This document shows positions 18,865 through 27,705 of a DNA stretch of 64,000 nucleotides, one piece after another. The stretch's first letter is position 1. Each line of letters starts with the position of its first letter. The notes under the pieces were generated by a model. That model ran no database searches, was not told the DNA's origin, and was given only the letters and a program-made list of their open reading frames with translations. Source of the DNA: Collimonas fungivorans Ter331 (GTDB lineage: Bacteria > Pseudomonadota > Gammaproteobacteria > Burkholderiales > Burkholderiaceae_D); the NCBI RefSeq assembly GCF_000221045.1, contig NC_015856.1, positions 1,116,001 to 1,180,000 of the forward strand, in the 5' to 3' direction. Made by a program: the position numbers and the translations under genes.

Positions 18865-19191
18865 ATGACGCCCCAACATGAAGTGATGGAATGCTACGAA
18901 AAGATCGCGCCGCTGACCGGCCGCATGCTGGAATCGGCGCGGGCCGGCGATTGGGATGGCCTGGTGCAGCTGGGGCAGCAGTTCCGTTCCTGGGTTGAAC
19001 GCTTGAAGGGCATCGAGTTGGTGGAACCCCTGGAGCCGCTGCAGCTGGTGCGCAAGCACAGCCTGCTGAGCCGGATCCTGGCCGACGATGCAAAAATCCG
19101 CGATATCCTGACGCCGGAGCTGGCGCAGTTGAGCAGCCTGCTGGGCAATATGCATCGGCAGCAGCATCTCAACCATGCTTACGGCCAGTAA
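18865..19191 (+). CDS. fliT: FliT flagellar chaperone
   Basis: FliT (108 aa) chaperones FliD and, in enterics, restrains FlhDC. The protein is a soluble helical bundle (CYEKIAPLTGRMLESARAGD; LIRKHS-like HSLLSRILADDAKIRD; LGNMHRQQHLNHAYGQ). The ATG at 18865 lies just after the fliS stop with AAGGGGATG as ribosome site. A longer frame upstream overlaps fliS and is discounted. Confidence 0.88.
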   Translation: MTPQHEVMECYEKIAPLTGRMLESARAGDWDGLVQLGQQFRSWVERLKGIELVEPLEPLQLVRKHSLLSRILADDAKIRDILTPELAQLSSLLGNMHRQQHLNHAYGQ

Positions 19192-19206
19192 CGCTGGCCA
19201 TGCATC

Positions 19207-20109
19207 ATGAACGGCGGCACGCCCCTGATCACCGACATCGAAGCGATTGCTAACGATACCCGGTTGCCGTCGCGCGCAGCAGTCGAGCGCCAGCTCGGGA
19301 TCGATCCCGGCCAGCCGGCCCAGCCGGGCAATCCCAGGCTGGCGCCGGGCGCTGCTGACGGCGCCAGCTTGAGCGCGGTTGCGCGCGTCATCAGCGAACT
19401 GCTGGGAACGACGCCGGCCAAGGGCGAGGCGGTAAACGGCAGCACGCCGCTGTGGCCGGCTGTCGCCGCACCGATATCGGGTCCGGATCCACAGCAACTG
19501 GCGGCTGCCCTGGCGCGCAGCGTTGCCGGCAGCGGCCTGTTTTACGAATCCCACCTGTTGCAATTTTTCACCGGCGAGCGCTCGCTGGCCCAGTTGCTGC
19601 ACGAGCCGCAGGCGCAGCTGATGCTGTCGCCGGCGGCGGCCGATGCAGACGCTGCCGCCGCTCCCGTCCTCGCTCCTAGCCATGCCACGGCCAGCATCGC
19701 CGTCGAAGCGATTCCCCTGGTGCGCCAGCAGCTTGAGCTGTTGGCGCTGTCGCAATTCCGCTGGAGCGGCGAAGCCTGGCCGGGCGCCGGCATGGAATGG
19801 GAAATTACAGAGCAGGGGCGGCGCCAGCCCGACGACAGCGCGCCGCGCAGCTGGAGCACCTCCCTGAGCATGACCTTGCCCCGGCTCGGCCGCATCGAAT
19901 TGCGCCTGAGCCTGGCGGGCCATAGCTGGCGTGCCGAACTGGGCGCGGCTGAGGCGGCGACACTCGGCTCCATGCAGGCCGGCAGCGCGCAACTGCTGCA
20001 GCGATTCTCTGTGGCCGGCCTGCATTTGAGCGGTTTGCAAGTGGCGCAATTGCCACAAGCCGGCTTGGATAATCCATTGGATACAAAAAATGACAACAAA
20101 AACAAATAA
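19207..20109 (+). CDS. Second FliK-like protein with hook-length control C-terminal domain
   Basis: A 300-aa protein with an Ala/Pro-rich variable N-terminal half and a C-terminal half resembling the Flg_hook domain of FliK (LSMTLPRLGRIELRLSLAG, WRAELGAAEAATLGSM, LLQRFSVAGLHLSGLQVAQL). The classic FliK is at 6.9-8.3 kb, so this is a paralogue. It sits 15 bp after fliT and just before an FlhB C-terminal-like gene, so the two may act as a pair on export switching. That function is inference from domains and order. Confidence 0.75.
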   Translation: MNGGTPLITDIEAIANDTRLPSRAAVERQLGIDPGQPAQPGNPRLAPGAADGASLSAVARVISELLGTTPAKGEAVNGSTPLWPAVAAPISGPDPQQLAAALARSVAGSGLFYESHLLQFFTGERSLAQLLHEPQAQLMLSPAAADADAAAAPVLAPSHATASIAVEAIPLVRQQLELLALSQFRWSGEAWPGAGMEWEITEQGRRQPDDSAPRSWSTSLSMTLPRLGRIELRLSLAGHSWRAELGAAEAATLGSMQAGSAQLLQRFSVAGLHLSGLQVAQLPQAGLDNPLDTKNDNKNK

Positions 20110-20129
20110 TTGTATTAGAGTAATGTTTT

Positions 20130-20486
20130 TTGTCTGCAGGACAGCGCGCCAAACTGGCGCGGGACCGGCAACCGGCGACGGCAAGCAGGCGGGCAGCAGT
20201 GGAAACTGAGGGCTCAGGCCGTAAAAGCGTGGTAGCGTTATCACATGCGCATCAGGACCGGGCGCCGCTGGTGGTGGCAAAAGGTTACGGCGCCGTGGCC
20301 GAGGCCATCATGCAAAAGGCGCGCGAGCACGGCTTGTATGTGCATGCGTCGCCCGACCTGGTGAAGCTGCTGATGCACGTCGACCTCGACCAGCAGGTGC
20401 CGCCGCAGCTTTATCTGGCGGTAGCCGAGTTGCTGGCCTGGGTGTACAGCTTGGAAAATGAGCAGGAGCGGTCGGCGCCTGCGTGA
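20130..20486 (+). CDS. FlhB C-terminal-domain-like protein (FhlB type)
   Basis: A 118-aa soluble protein matching only the cytoplasmic C-terminal domain of FlhB/EscU: KSVVALSHAHQDRAPLVVAK, YGAVAEAIMQKAREHGLYVH, ASPDLVKLLMHVDLDQQVPP, YLAVAELLAWVYSLE. The NPTH autocleavage motif is replaced by a sequence around ALSHAHQ, so self-cleavage is not expected. The start is uncertain (TTG 20130 or GTG near 20199). Such stand-alone proteins can partly replace the FlhB C-terminus in other bacteria. It is probably cotranscribed with the FliK-like gene. Confidence 0.8.
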   Translation: MSAGQRAKLARDRQPATASRRAAVETEGSGRKSVVALSHAHQDRAPLVVAKGYGAVAEAIMQKAREHGLYVHASPDLVKLLMHVDLDQQVPPQLYLAVAELLAWVYSLENEQERSAPA

Positions 20487-20652
20487 ATGTCGCGATAGTG
20501 CATGCAGATATTGATTATTTAGTATCGCTCATCTGCACCGGAGCAAAATGTGTGCATATTATTGATATAGTCGTGCTCCCGTATTGTGCGGACCTGGCCG
20601 CAGATCGATAATGCACAGTCCTCGGTTGTGAAATGAGATTGTTCAAAGAGTC

Positions 20653-21306
20653 ATGGAAATGAAAGTTGCATCACCGATTCGGGTATTGATCGCTGATGAT
20701 CATCGTATTGTCAGGCGCGGGCTGCAGCACATCCTGAACGCCAGTCCAGGCATCGTCGTGATCGGCGAAGCCAGCGACTACAACGGCATCACCGATATCC
20801 TGAGGGAGCAGCCGTGCGATGTACTGCTGCTGGATATATCGATGCCGGGCAAGGACGGCATCGAAATCCTGCATCTGCTCAAGAAGCGCGAACCCATGCT
20901 GCGCATCATGGTGCTGAGCAGCCATGGTCCGGAACAGTTTGCGGTGCGCGCCTTGAAGGCCGGCGCGGCTTCCTACCTGACCAAGGACGGTGCGCCGGAT
21001 GAACTGGTAGAAGCGGTGCGGGTAGTCGCGCGCGGCCGCAAGTACATCAGCAAGAGTTTGGCGGAATCATTGGCCAACCATGTCATCGAAGAAGATGACC
21101 TGATGCCGCATGAACAATTGTCCAACCGCGAATTCCAGACAGTGCGCATGATCGCCTCGGGCCAGACCCGTACCGAGATTGCAAAAAACCTCTCCATCAG
21201 CCCCAAGACCGTCAGCGTCTATCGTTCCCGCGTGTTCGAGAAAATGGGCGTGCGCACCAATGCTGAACTGACCCGCTACGCCATCGAGCACGGTTTGCTC
21301 GAATAG
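20653..21306 (+). CDS. NarL/FixJ-type response regulator
   Basis: A 217-aa transcription regulator. The receiver domain has D15/D16 and phospho-acceptor D61 (VLLLDISMPG) and the conserved Lys in SYLTKDG. The C-terminal LuxR-type helix-turn-helix reads LSNREFQTVRMIASGQTRTE...LSISPKTVSVYRSRVFEKMG. The overall make-up is close to the BvgA/EvgA/RcsB group. No kinase gene is adjacent; the histidine kinase at 23.8 kb and the REC-Hpt protein at 25.7 kb are candidate partners. About 165 bp of upstream non-coding DNA holds its own promoter. Confidence 0.92.
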   Translation: MEMKVASPIRVLIADDHRIVRRGLQHILNASPGIVVIGEASDYNGITDILREQPCDVLLLDISMPGKDGIEILHLLKKREPMLRIMVLSSHGPEQFAVRALKAGAASYLTKDGAPDELVEAVRVVARGRKYISKSLAESLANHVIEEDDLMPHEQLSNREFQTVRMIASGQTRTEIAKNLSISPKTVSVYRSRVFEKMGVRTNAELTRYAIEHGLLE

Positions 21307-21327
21307 AGGGCTGTTTCGAGCCCTTTT
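21307..21327 (+). terminator. Short Rho-independent terminator after the response regulator gene
   Basis: AGGGCT, 6-nt loop, AGCCCT followed by TTT directly after the stop codon at 21306. The stem is only 6 bp, so termination may be partial. Confidence 0.6.
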
Positions 21328-21440
21328 CGCTATATCGATAGCGCTTGCTCCTGTTTATATTGAGTCACCAAAGTGCTGCGCAAGCCGGATTCTTTCTGTC
21401 CGGCGCGACAGGTGCATTTCAATTCTCAAGGATCAAGTCC

Positions 21441-21953
21441 ATGACGCTTGCCGCTCAAACACCTACCCAGATACGCCGTTCCACTGTCCAGCATGAGGTC
21501 GCCGGCCAGGAATTCCTGACTTTCACCTTGGGCAAGGAGGAGTACGGCATCGATATCCTCAAGGTGCAGGAACTGCGCGGTTACGACAATGTCACCCAGA
21601 TCGCCAACGCGCCCGATTTCCTGAAAGGCGTGGTCAACCTGCGCGGGGTGATCACGCCCATCATCGACATGCGCATCAAGTTCAGCCTGGCAGCCTCCAG
21701 CTATGACCAGTTTACCGTGGTCGTCATCCTCCATCTTGGCCAGCGCACGGTGGGCATGGTGGTCGACGGCGTGTCCGATGTCATTACGCTGTCGAGCCAG
21801 CAGATCAAGCCGGCGCCGGAAATGGGCACGGTGCTCAACACCGATTACCTGATCGGCCTTGGCACGCTCGACGACCGCATGCTGATCCTGCTGGATATCG
21901 ACAAGCTGATGTCCAGCGATGAGATCGGCCTGATCAACAAGCTGACCGCCTGA
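21441..21953 (+). CDS. cheW: CheW chemotaxis coupling protein (first copy)
   Basis: CheW (170 aa from ATG 21441) bridges chemoreceptors and CheA. The fold is evident: [73 protein letters not shown]. The frame is open to 21345 but the family start is at the chosen ATG. It lies 53 bp upstream of a chemoreceptor gene. A second cheW follows cheA at 31.96 kb; the two proteins are clearly similar. Confidence 0.95.
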   Translation: MTLAAQTPTQIRRSTVQHEVAGQEFLTFTLGKEEYGIDILKVQELRGYDNVTQIANAPDFLKGVVNLRGVITPIIDMRIKFSLAASSYDQFTVVVILHLGQRTVGMVVDGVSDVITLSSQQIKPAPEMGTVLNTDYLIGLGTLDDRMLILLDIDKLMSSDEIGLINKLTA

Positions 21954-22006
21954 CTGCCTGGCCGTCAGGACCGCCGGATCGCCGGACCGCTGAACATGGA
22001 GGGGAC

Positions 22007-23671
22007 ATGACTTTTACAAATACAAGAATAGGAGTCCGGCTGGGCGTTGGATTTACAGCCATATTGCTGCTGGTGGTGGCCATTACGGGGATAGGCATCT
22101 GGCGCTTGCAGCAGACCGGCGCCGCGGTCGACACCATGGTGTCGCAATTCCTGGTGCGGGAACGGCTGGCGGCGGAATGGCAGGATGCGGTGGCAGTCAA
22201 TGCCGTGCGCACGATGGCGGTGGTGCGCAGCGACGACAGTAAAACCCAGAAAATATTCCAATCGGAAATGAGCGCGACATCCGAGCGCGCATCGGAACTG
22301 CAAACCAAGCTGCATGGATTGTCCGACGACCAGGGCCGGCAAGCCCTGGGAGAGATCGCCGCGGCGCGCGCCGCCTATACCGAAATGCGGGATACCGTGC
22401 TGACCACGCGCCAGTACGGCAGCGCCGAAAGCGCGGTGGCCATGATAGAAAAGGATCTAGACCCGGCGCGCAAGGAGTACCTGGGCAAACTGCAGAAATT
22501 CGTCGATGGACAACGCCAGGCAATCGATGGCGCCGCGCTGGATATCGCCGCCAACTATCGCTCCGGCCGCAACCTGCTGGTGATATTCGGCGCCCTGGCG
22601 ATCCTGCTCGGCGCGGCGTTTGCCTGGCGCCTGACCGGCGGCATCGTCAAGCCGCTGCACGCGGCAGTCGCGGTGGCGCAACGAGTGGCGCAAGGCGACC
22701 TGAGCGCCAGCATCGAGGTCAAGGGCAAGGATGAAACCGGGCAGCTGCTGCAAGGCATCAAGGAGATGATCCTTGCCTTGCGCGACACGGTCAGCCGGGT
22801 GCGCAACGGCACCGAAAGCATCGTCACCGCCTCGCGCCAGATCGCCGCTGGCAATCAGGACCTGTCCAGCCGCACCGAACAGCAGGCCGCCAGCCTGGAG
22901 CAGACCGCGGCGTCGATGGAGCAGCTGACTTCAACCGTCAGGCAAAACGCCGACAATGCGCGGCAAGCCAACCAGCTGGCTGAAAATGCCGCATCGGTGG
23001 CGCTAAGCGGCGGCCAGATGGTGTCCGAGGTGGTTGCCACCATGGCGCTGATCAGGGACAGCTCGCACCAGATCAGCGACATCATCGGCGTCATCGACGG
23101 CATTGCATTCCAGACAAATATATTGGCGCTGAACGCCGCCGTGGAAGCGGCGCGCGCCGGTGAACAGGGGCGGGGTTTTGCGGTGGTGGCTGCCGAGGTG
23201 CGCAACCTGGCGCAGCGTTCGGCTGTCGCCGCCAAGGATATCAAGGTTTTGATCGGCGCTTCGGTCGACAAGGTGGACGCCGGCGGCAGGCAGGTTGACG
23301 CCGCCGGCGCCGCGATGAGCGAGATTGTCGCCTCGATCCGGCGCGTGGTCGACATCATGGCCGAAATCGCCGCCGCCAGCGAGCAGCAGAGCGGCGGCAT
23401 CGACCAGGTCAACCAGGCAGTGGGACAAATGGACCAGGCCACGCAACAAAATGCTGCGCTGGTGGAGCAGGCCGCCGCCGCCGCACACAGCTTGCAGCAG
23501 CAGGCTGGGGAGCTGTTGCAGGCGGTCAGCATCTTTCAGCTGGCGGAGGAGGCCGGGCAAGCCTATCCAGGCATGCAGGAAAGACAAGATTTTGCCGAAG
23601 CGGCAGCATTGCCAGACATGCCAGAAGAGCATCATGCCGACGGCCGGTCTGTCTTGGTCAGCATAAATTGA
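22007..23671 (+). CDS. Methyl-accepting chemotaxis protein
   Basis: A 554-aa transmembrane chemoreceptor. The first membrane helix lies in [20 protein letters not shown] and the second around [18 protein letters not shown] (about residue 190-207). Between them is a ~160-residue periplasmic four-helix-type sensor. A HAMP domain follows ([20 protein letters not shown]), then the signalling domain with the invariant hairpin [20 protein letters not shown] and [19 protein letters not shown]. No C-terminal NWETF-type pentapeptide is present. The ligand cannot be told from sequence. cheW lies directly upstream. Confidence 0.96.
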   Translation: MTFTNTRIGVRLGVGFTAILLLVVAITGIGIWRLQQTGAAVDTMVSQFLVRERLAAEWQDAVAVNAVRTMAVVRSDDSKTQKIFQSEMSATSERASELQTKLHGLSDDQGRQALGEIAAARAAYTEMRDTVLTTRQYGSAESAVAMIEKDLDPARKEYLGKLQKFVDGQRQAIDGAALDIAANYRSGRNLLVIFGALAILLGAAFAWRLTGGIVKPLHAAVAVAQRVAQGDLSASIEVKGKDETGQLLQGIKEMILALRDTVSRVRNGTESIVTASRQIAAGNQDLSSRTEQQAASLEQTAASMEQLTSTVRQNADNARQANQLAENAASVALSGGQMVSEVVATMALIRDSSHQISDIIGVIDGIAFQTNILALNAAVEAARAGEQGRGFAVVAAEVRNLAQRSAVAAKDIKVLIGASVDKVDAGGRQVDAAGAAMSEIVASIRRVVDIMAEIAAASEQQSGGIDQVNQAVGQMDQATQQNAALVEQAAAAAHSLQQQAGELLQAVSIFQLAEEAGQAYPGMQERQDFAEAAALPDMPEEHHADGRSVLVSIN

Positions 23672-23799
23672 CAGGTGACGGCGAGGTACGATGCTGGATA
23701 ATAGCGGATACGTCAAGTTGCGCCGGCGCTGACACCATGGCCGCCAGCGGGCTTCACGTATTGTGGCGGTAATATCTGTCACAGTTTCCAATAGATTGT

Positions 23800-25524
23800 A
23801 TGCCCATCGTAATGCAAAGATTTACCTCTGCCTGGCGCCGCCTGCTAGCCGCTTCAAAGACGGACAGCATTTTCTACGGCTCGCGTTTCATGCGCCTCGT
23901 CTACGCAATCATAGTTACAGCCATCCTGGTCATCGGCTACGTCTGGCTGTACGCCGGTTACCAGATCGGTTCCGACTACGAGCGCGATGTCAAAACCATA
24001 CAGCACAGCCATACCATCGTGGTGTGCAACTTTACCCAGCGGTTGCTGCGTTCGATTGACGAACGCGACCGCTTGCTGCGGCTGGTGCGCGACGATTTCC
24101 AGATGGCCGACGGGAAAATCGACCTGCTGCGCTATACAAAGATATTCGGCGGCTTATATACGCAGCTGAACATCGTGGACCAGGGCGGACGCCTGCTCGC
24201 ATCGACCAAGCCGGCGGCAGCCGCCGACTGGAGCGGCAACGAACTGTATGTCGCCCAGCGCGACCACTTGGATGACGCCTTGCGTTTTGCCCGTCCGCGC
24301 AAATTGCCTGGCAACGGCCAATGGGTGATGCATATGGCGCGCCGCATCTTTTCTTCCAAGGGGGATTTCGCCGGCATCGTCGAACTGGAATTCGCGGTAG
24401 ACCGGCTGCCGGCCTTGTATGCGCGCCTGGACCGGATCCGCGCCGGCGAACGGCAGGTGGTTGGCAGCGATGGCATTGCCGTCGACGGACCGCCGGCCAA
24501 CGAAAGAATGATCTTGCGCCGGATCGATGAAACGGTGATGGAGCTGGACGATGGCGAACTGAGCAAGAGCCGGCCTTTCGCCGACCAGAAGGCTCTTGAC
24601 GATCAGCATTCATGGGTGTCGCGCAAGCTGGAGCCTTATCCGCTGCTGCTGTCGGTGAAACTGCCTGACCCGGAACCGTTGCCGGGACAGGAGAGCCCCA
24701 AGCTGCTGGGATATATCATGTACGCCTGCGTGCCGACCCTGCTGATCCTGCTGCTGATGAGCCTGGCCTATCGCACCATCAAGCGGCAATATGAAGTGGT
24801 GCGCAAATACGATACCTTGCGCCGCCGCGCCAGCGATGCCAACAAGCGGAAATCGCGTTTCCTGGCGACGGTGGTGCATGAGCTGCGCACGCCCTTGAGC
24901 GGCGTCCACGGCTATTCCGAGCTGGTGCGGGACACCAGCAGCGATCCGCAAAGCCGCGAGTTCGGCGACCTGATCCACCAGAGTGCGATCTACCTGCACG
25001 GCTTGCTGAACACCTTGTTTGACCTGGCGCGCATCGAAGCCGGCAGGGTCGTGATATTCCACGAGAATATCGAGACGCTGAGCTATTTCGAATACGTCGG
25101 CTCCATGCACAGAATCAATGCCGACAAGAAGGGCCTGAGTTTCCAGATGCGGCTGGCGCCGGATTTGCCCGGCAATTTCCTGTGCGATCGCGTCAGGTTG
25201 TCGCAGATACTCAACAACATGCTGGATAACGCCGTCAAATTCACCGTCACCGGCGGCGTTACGATAGAAGTCACTACCTTCAGGGACAAGCTCAAGATCA
25301 GGGTGCTCGATACCGGCCCCGGCATCTCCAAAGGCGAACTGAAACATCTGTTCGAATATTTCTACCAGGCCGAATCGGTGCGCGCCGGCCGCAGCCGCGG
25401 CCTGGGCCTGGGTTTGTCGCTGGCCAAAGAGTTTACCGACCTGATCCGCGGCAGCATCCGCATCGACTCCGAGGTGGGTGTCGGCACCGTGGTCAATCTC
25501 AGCATTCCGCTGAATGCGCGCTGA
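23800..25524 (+). CDS. Membrane sensor histidine kinase
   Basis: A 574-aa kinase with membrane helices near residues 33-53 (VYAIIVTAILVIGYVWLYAG) and 305-325 (IMYACVPTLLILLLMSLAY), flanking a ~250-residue periplasmic sensor of Cache-like size. The HisKA domain has phospho-acceptor H360 (VVHELRTPLSG). The HATPase domain has the N box (NNMLDNAVKF), G1 (VLDTGPGIS) and G2 (GLGLGLSLAKEF). It lacks a receiver domain; the REC-Hpt protein encoded about 190 bp downstream may supply the relay modules. Signal unknown. Confidence 0.94.
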   Translation: MPIVMQRFTSAWRRLLAASKTDSIFYGSRFMRLVYAIIVTAILVIGYVWLYAGYQIGSDYERDVKTIQHSHTIVVCNFTQRLLRSIDERDRLLRLVRDDFQMADGKIDLLRYTKIFGGLYTQLNIVDQGGRLLASTKPAAAADWSGNELYVAQRDHLDDALRFARPRKLPGNGQWVMHMARRIFSSKGDFAGIVELEFAVDRLPALYARLDRIRAGERQVVGSDGIAVDGPPANERMILRRIDETVMELDDGELSKSRPFADQKALDDQHSWVSRKLEPYPLLLSVKLPDPEPLPGQESPKLLGYIMYACVPTLLILLLMSLAYRTIKRQYEVVRKYDTLRRRASDANKRKSRFLATVVHELRTPLSGVHGYSELVRDTSSDPQSREFGDLIHQSAIYLHGLLNTLFDLARIEAGRVVIFHENIETLSYFEYVGSMHRINADKKGLSFQMRLAPDLPGNFLCDRVRLSQILNNMLDNAVKFTVTGGVTIEVTTFRDKLKIRVLDTGPGISKGELKHLFEYFYQAESVRAGRSRGLGLGLSLAKEFTDLIRGSIRIDSEVGVGTVVNLSIPLNAR

Positions 25525-25714
25525 GCGCGTCCCACCCATGGCGGATCGCGGGTTTGCTACACTAGGCGCCGATGAAGCTGTTACGGCGCCTGGACCTGGC
25601 GCGGCAATGCCGGAGGCTACCGCCAATATTGCAGCCGGCGCATTTCCGGCCTGCTTGCTGTTCCCCATGGTCTATGCCAAAACAGGATATCTTCTCCTTG
25701 TCTAGGAGGCGACG

Positions 25715-26410
25715 ATGCGTTCCGCTTTAATTCTTGTGGTTGAAGACCATCCAATCAACCGTCGCATGCTGCAGGCGCAGCTGGCGGCCGAAGGCTGGCA
25801 GAGCGAACTGGTCGCCACCGGCGCCGAAGCCTTGCTGTGGCTGACGCATACCAGGCCGGTGGCGGTCATTACCGATTATGTGCTGGAAGACATGACCGGC
25901 GTCGAACTGCTGCACCGGGTCAGGCGCTGGGAAGCCGACGCATCGGCCTTGCCGGCGATCCCGATGATCCTCTACAGCGGCATGTCGCTCGACTACCTGC
26001 AGCGCGAATCGAGGGGCCTGGATTGCACCGCCATCCTGACCAAGCCGATCAGTCGCGCGCAGCTGCGGCAAACGCTGGCGCCGATAGTTGCGCAAAAATT
26101 GCCCGCCGCTACACCCGCCGCGCCCGACGATTTGCTGACCGACCTGCTGCAGTTCGGTTACCTGCAGTTGGCCAGCCTCAAGCTCAGCATAAAAAACCAG
26201 CGGTGGGCGGAGACGGCGAGCATCGCGCATGGCTTGCGCGGCGCGGCGGCGGTATTGCAGCTGAAAGAAATTTCGCAAGCCGCTGCAGAAATCGAGAACC
26301 AATCGCGCACTAACCCGTCTGAGACTATGGAAGACGCTTTCAGCCGTTTGCAAAATGCGCTGGAACGGCTAGCTTTGCAGCTCAATGCAAGCCGTGCAAA
26401 GCCGCTGTAG
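25715..26410 (+). CDS. Receiver-Hpt phosphorelay protein
   Basis: A 231-aa protein. Residues 1-125 form a receiver domain (LILVVEDHPINRRMLQAQL, phospho-acceptor D54 in ITDYVLEDM, Lys in ILTKPIS). Residues ~140-225 are a helical Hpt domain with the phospho-histidine at H172 (IAHGLRGAAAVLQL). It has no DNA-binding or enzymatic output domain, so it is a relay intermediate. With the upstream kinase it equals the kinase-REC-Hpt layout of RcsC/EvgS/BvgS split into two proteins. The final regulator is unknown; the NarL-type protein at 20.65 kb is a candidate. Confidence 0.88.
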   Translation: MRSALILVVEDHPINRRMLQAQLAAEGWQSELVATGAEALLWLTHTRPVAVITDYVLEDMTGVELLHRVRRWEADASALPAIPMILYSGMSLDYLQRESRGLDCTAILTKPISRAQLRQTLAPIVAQKLPAATPAAPDDLLTDLLQFGYLQLASLKLSIKNQRWAETASIAHGLRGAAAVLQLKEISQAAAEIENQSRTNPSETMEDAFSRLQNALERLALQLNASRAKPL

Positions 26411-26641
26411 CGCGCGCTTCTTCATCGCTTTTCCCTGGCTGCCGTGCAATGCGGTGCTGACGTAGGAACAATGCCTACATCGATTCAGCCAAATATTTCA
26501 TCCATATCGGGAACCTTACCGACTTATTTTCTTTTTTGAAACATTTCATAATTGCTCAGAAGCAGCGGACAAGACAAAAACTAAAAGATTGCTCACCAAT
26601 TGCCGTAAACATTCATAAGTAGTTTCAGTCTGGGGGAAAGC
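26411..26641 (+). promoter_or_regulatory. Upstream region of flhDC
   Basis: A 231-bp non-coding region, AT-richer than its surroundings, between the REC-Hpt gene and flhD. It should carry the flhDC promoter and regulatory sites. Within it, TAAA (26582-26585), N16, GCCGTAAA (26602-26609) has the same spacing as the fliC sigma-28 promoter and one or two mismatches in the -10 box. The ribosome site GGGGGAAAG precedes the flhD ATG. Confidence 0.5.
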
Positions 26642-26959
26642 ATGGACAGTAATGGATTTGTAAACGAGATAAGCGAAGTCAACCTGTCTTATCTGCTGCT
26701 GGCACAGCGTCTGTTGCGCGAGGATAAAGCGACAGCCATGTTTCGTATGGGATTGAGCCGCGAACTGGCCGAGCTGCTCGGCAACCTCTCTTTATCGCAG
26801 GTGGTGAAGCTGGCCGCATCCAGCCTCTTGTTGTGCCGTTTCCGGTTCGACGACCACGCGATCCTTTCATCTTTGACGCATACCGACAAAGACCATGCAT
26901 TGCAACAGGCGCATGCCTCGATCCTGCTGGCCGGGCAACCGCTGGAAGGCATCCGATGA
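26642..26959 (+). CDS. flhD: FlhD flagellar master regulator subunit
   Basis: FlhD (105 aa) pairs with FlhC as FlhD4C2 to switch on class II flagellar promoters with sigma-70. The sequence [40 protein letters not shown] and [20 protein letters not shown] is canonical. flhC begins 64 bp after its stop. FlhDC control of the locus fits the beta/gamma-proteobacterial scheme rather than FleQ. Confidence 0.96.
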   Translation: MDSNGFVNEISEVNLSYLLLAQRLLREDKATAMFRMGLSRELAELLGNLSLSQVVKLAASSLLLCRFRFDDHAILSSLTHTDKDHALQQAHASILLAGQPLEGIR

Positions 26960-27022
26960 AGCGGCCTGATTCTCGGCCTGACTCTGGCGCCGCAACGGCT
27001 TTCATCCGCGAGGCCGGCAACC

Positions 27023-27646
27023 ATGGCTACTAACAAAAGCGTGATCCTGGAAGCCCAGGAAATCCAGCTCGCCATCGACCTGATCAAGCTCGGCGCGCGG
27101 CTGCAGTTCCTGGAAGCGGAAACCTCCTTGAGCCGCGACCGCCTGATCAAGCTGTACAAGGAAATCAAAGGCATGTCGCCGCCCAAGGGATTGCTGCCGT
27201 TTTCCACCGACTGGTTCATGACCTGGCTGTCGAATATCCATTCGTCGATGTTCTACAACATCTACCGTTTCATGCTGGCGCATGGCGACGGCCAGCAGAT
27301 CGTTGCGGTGGTCAAGAGCTACCGGCTCTACCTGGAACAAGTCGAGCGCCAAGGCGGCAAGCCTGTGCTCGACTTCACGCGGGCCTGGACGCTGACGCGT
27401 TTCTTCGACAGCGGCATGCTGCAGCTAAGCACCTGCTGCCGTTGCAACGGCCACTTCGTCGCCCATGCCCATGACCTGCAGAACGGTTTCGTCTGCGTCC
27501 TGTGCCGGCCGCCGTCGCGCGCCGGCAAGACGCGCAAGCTGAGTGCCCCGGCGGCGACCGGAACCGATCTTGTCCAGGGTCGCGAATACATGCCGCTGCC
27601 TCCGGTGCGGCGGCTTGCAGGGCTTGCCAAAGGCGGCCTGGCCTGA
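27023..27646 (+). CDS. flhC: FlhC flagellar master regulator subunit
   Basis: FlhC (207 aa) is the DNA-contacting partner of FlhD. The zinc site is visible as two Cys pairs: CCRC (in LSTCCRCNGHFVAH) and CVLC (in FVCVLCRPP). The N-terminal helices (EIQLAIDLIKLGARLQFLEA, ETSLSRDRLIKLYKEIKG) and SPPKGLLPFSTDWFMTW match the family. It is longer than E. coli FlhC by a short basic C-terminal tail. motA follows after 59 bp. Confidence 0.97.
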   Translation: MATNKSVILEAQEIQLAIDLIKLGARLQFLEAETSLSRDRLIKLYKEIKGMSPPKGLLPFSTDWFMTWLSNIHSSMFYNIYRFMLAHGDGQQIVAVVKSYRLYLEQVERQGGKPVLDFTRAWTLTRFFDSGMLQLSTCCRCNGHFVAHAHDLQNGFVCVLCRPPSRAGKTRKLSAPAATGTDLVQGREYMPLPPVRRLAGLAKGGLA

Positions 27647-27705
27647 GCCTGGCGGCGACAGCATTGGCTACGGCCGCATAAGGTTTATTTCAAGGGGAAT
27701 CAAAA

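Noticed and set aside
25514-25705. 63-aa frame between the kinase and the REC-Hpt gene
   Set aside because: No ribosome site and Ala/Pro/Gly composition of a chance frame; kept as non-coding.
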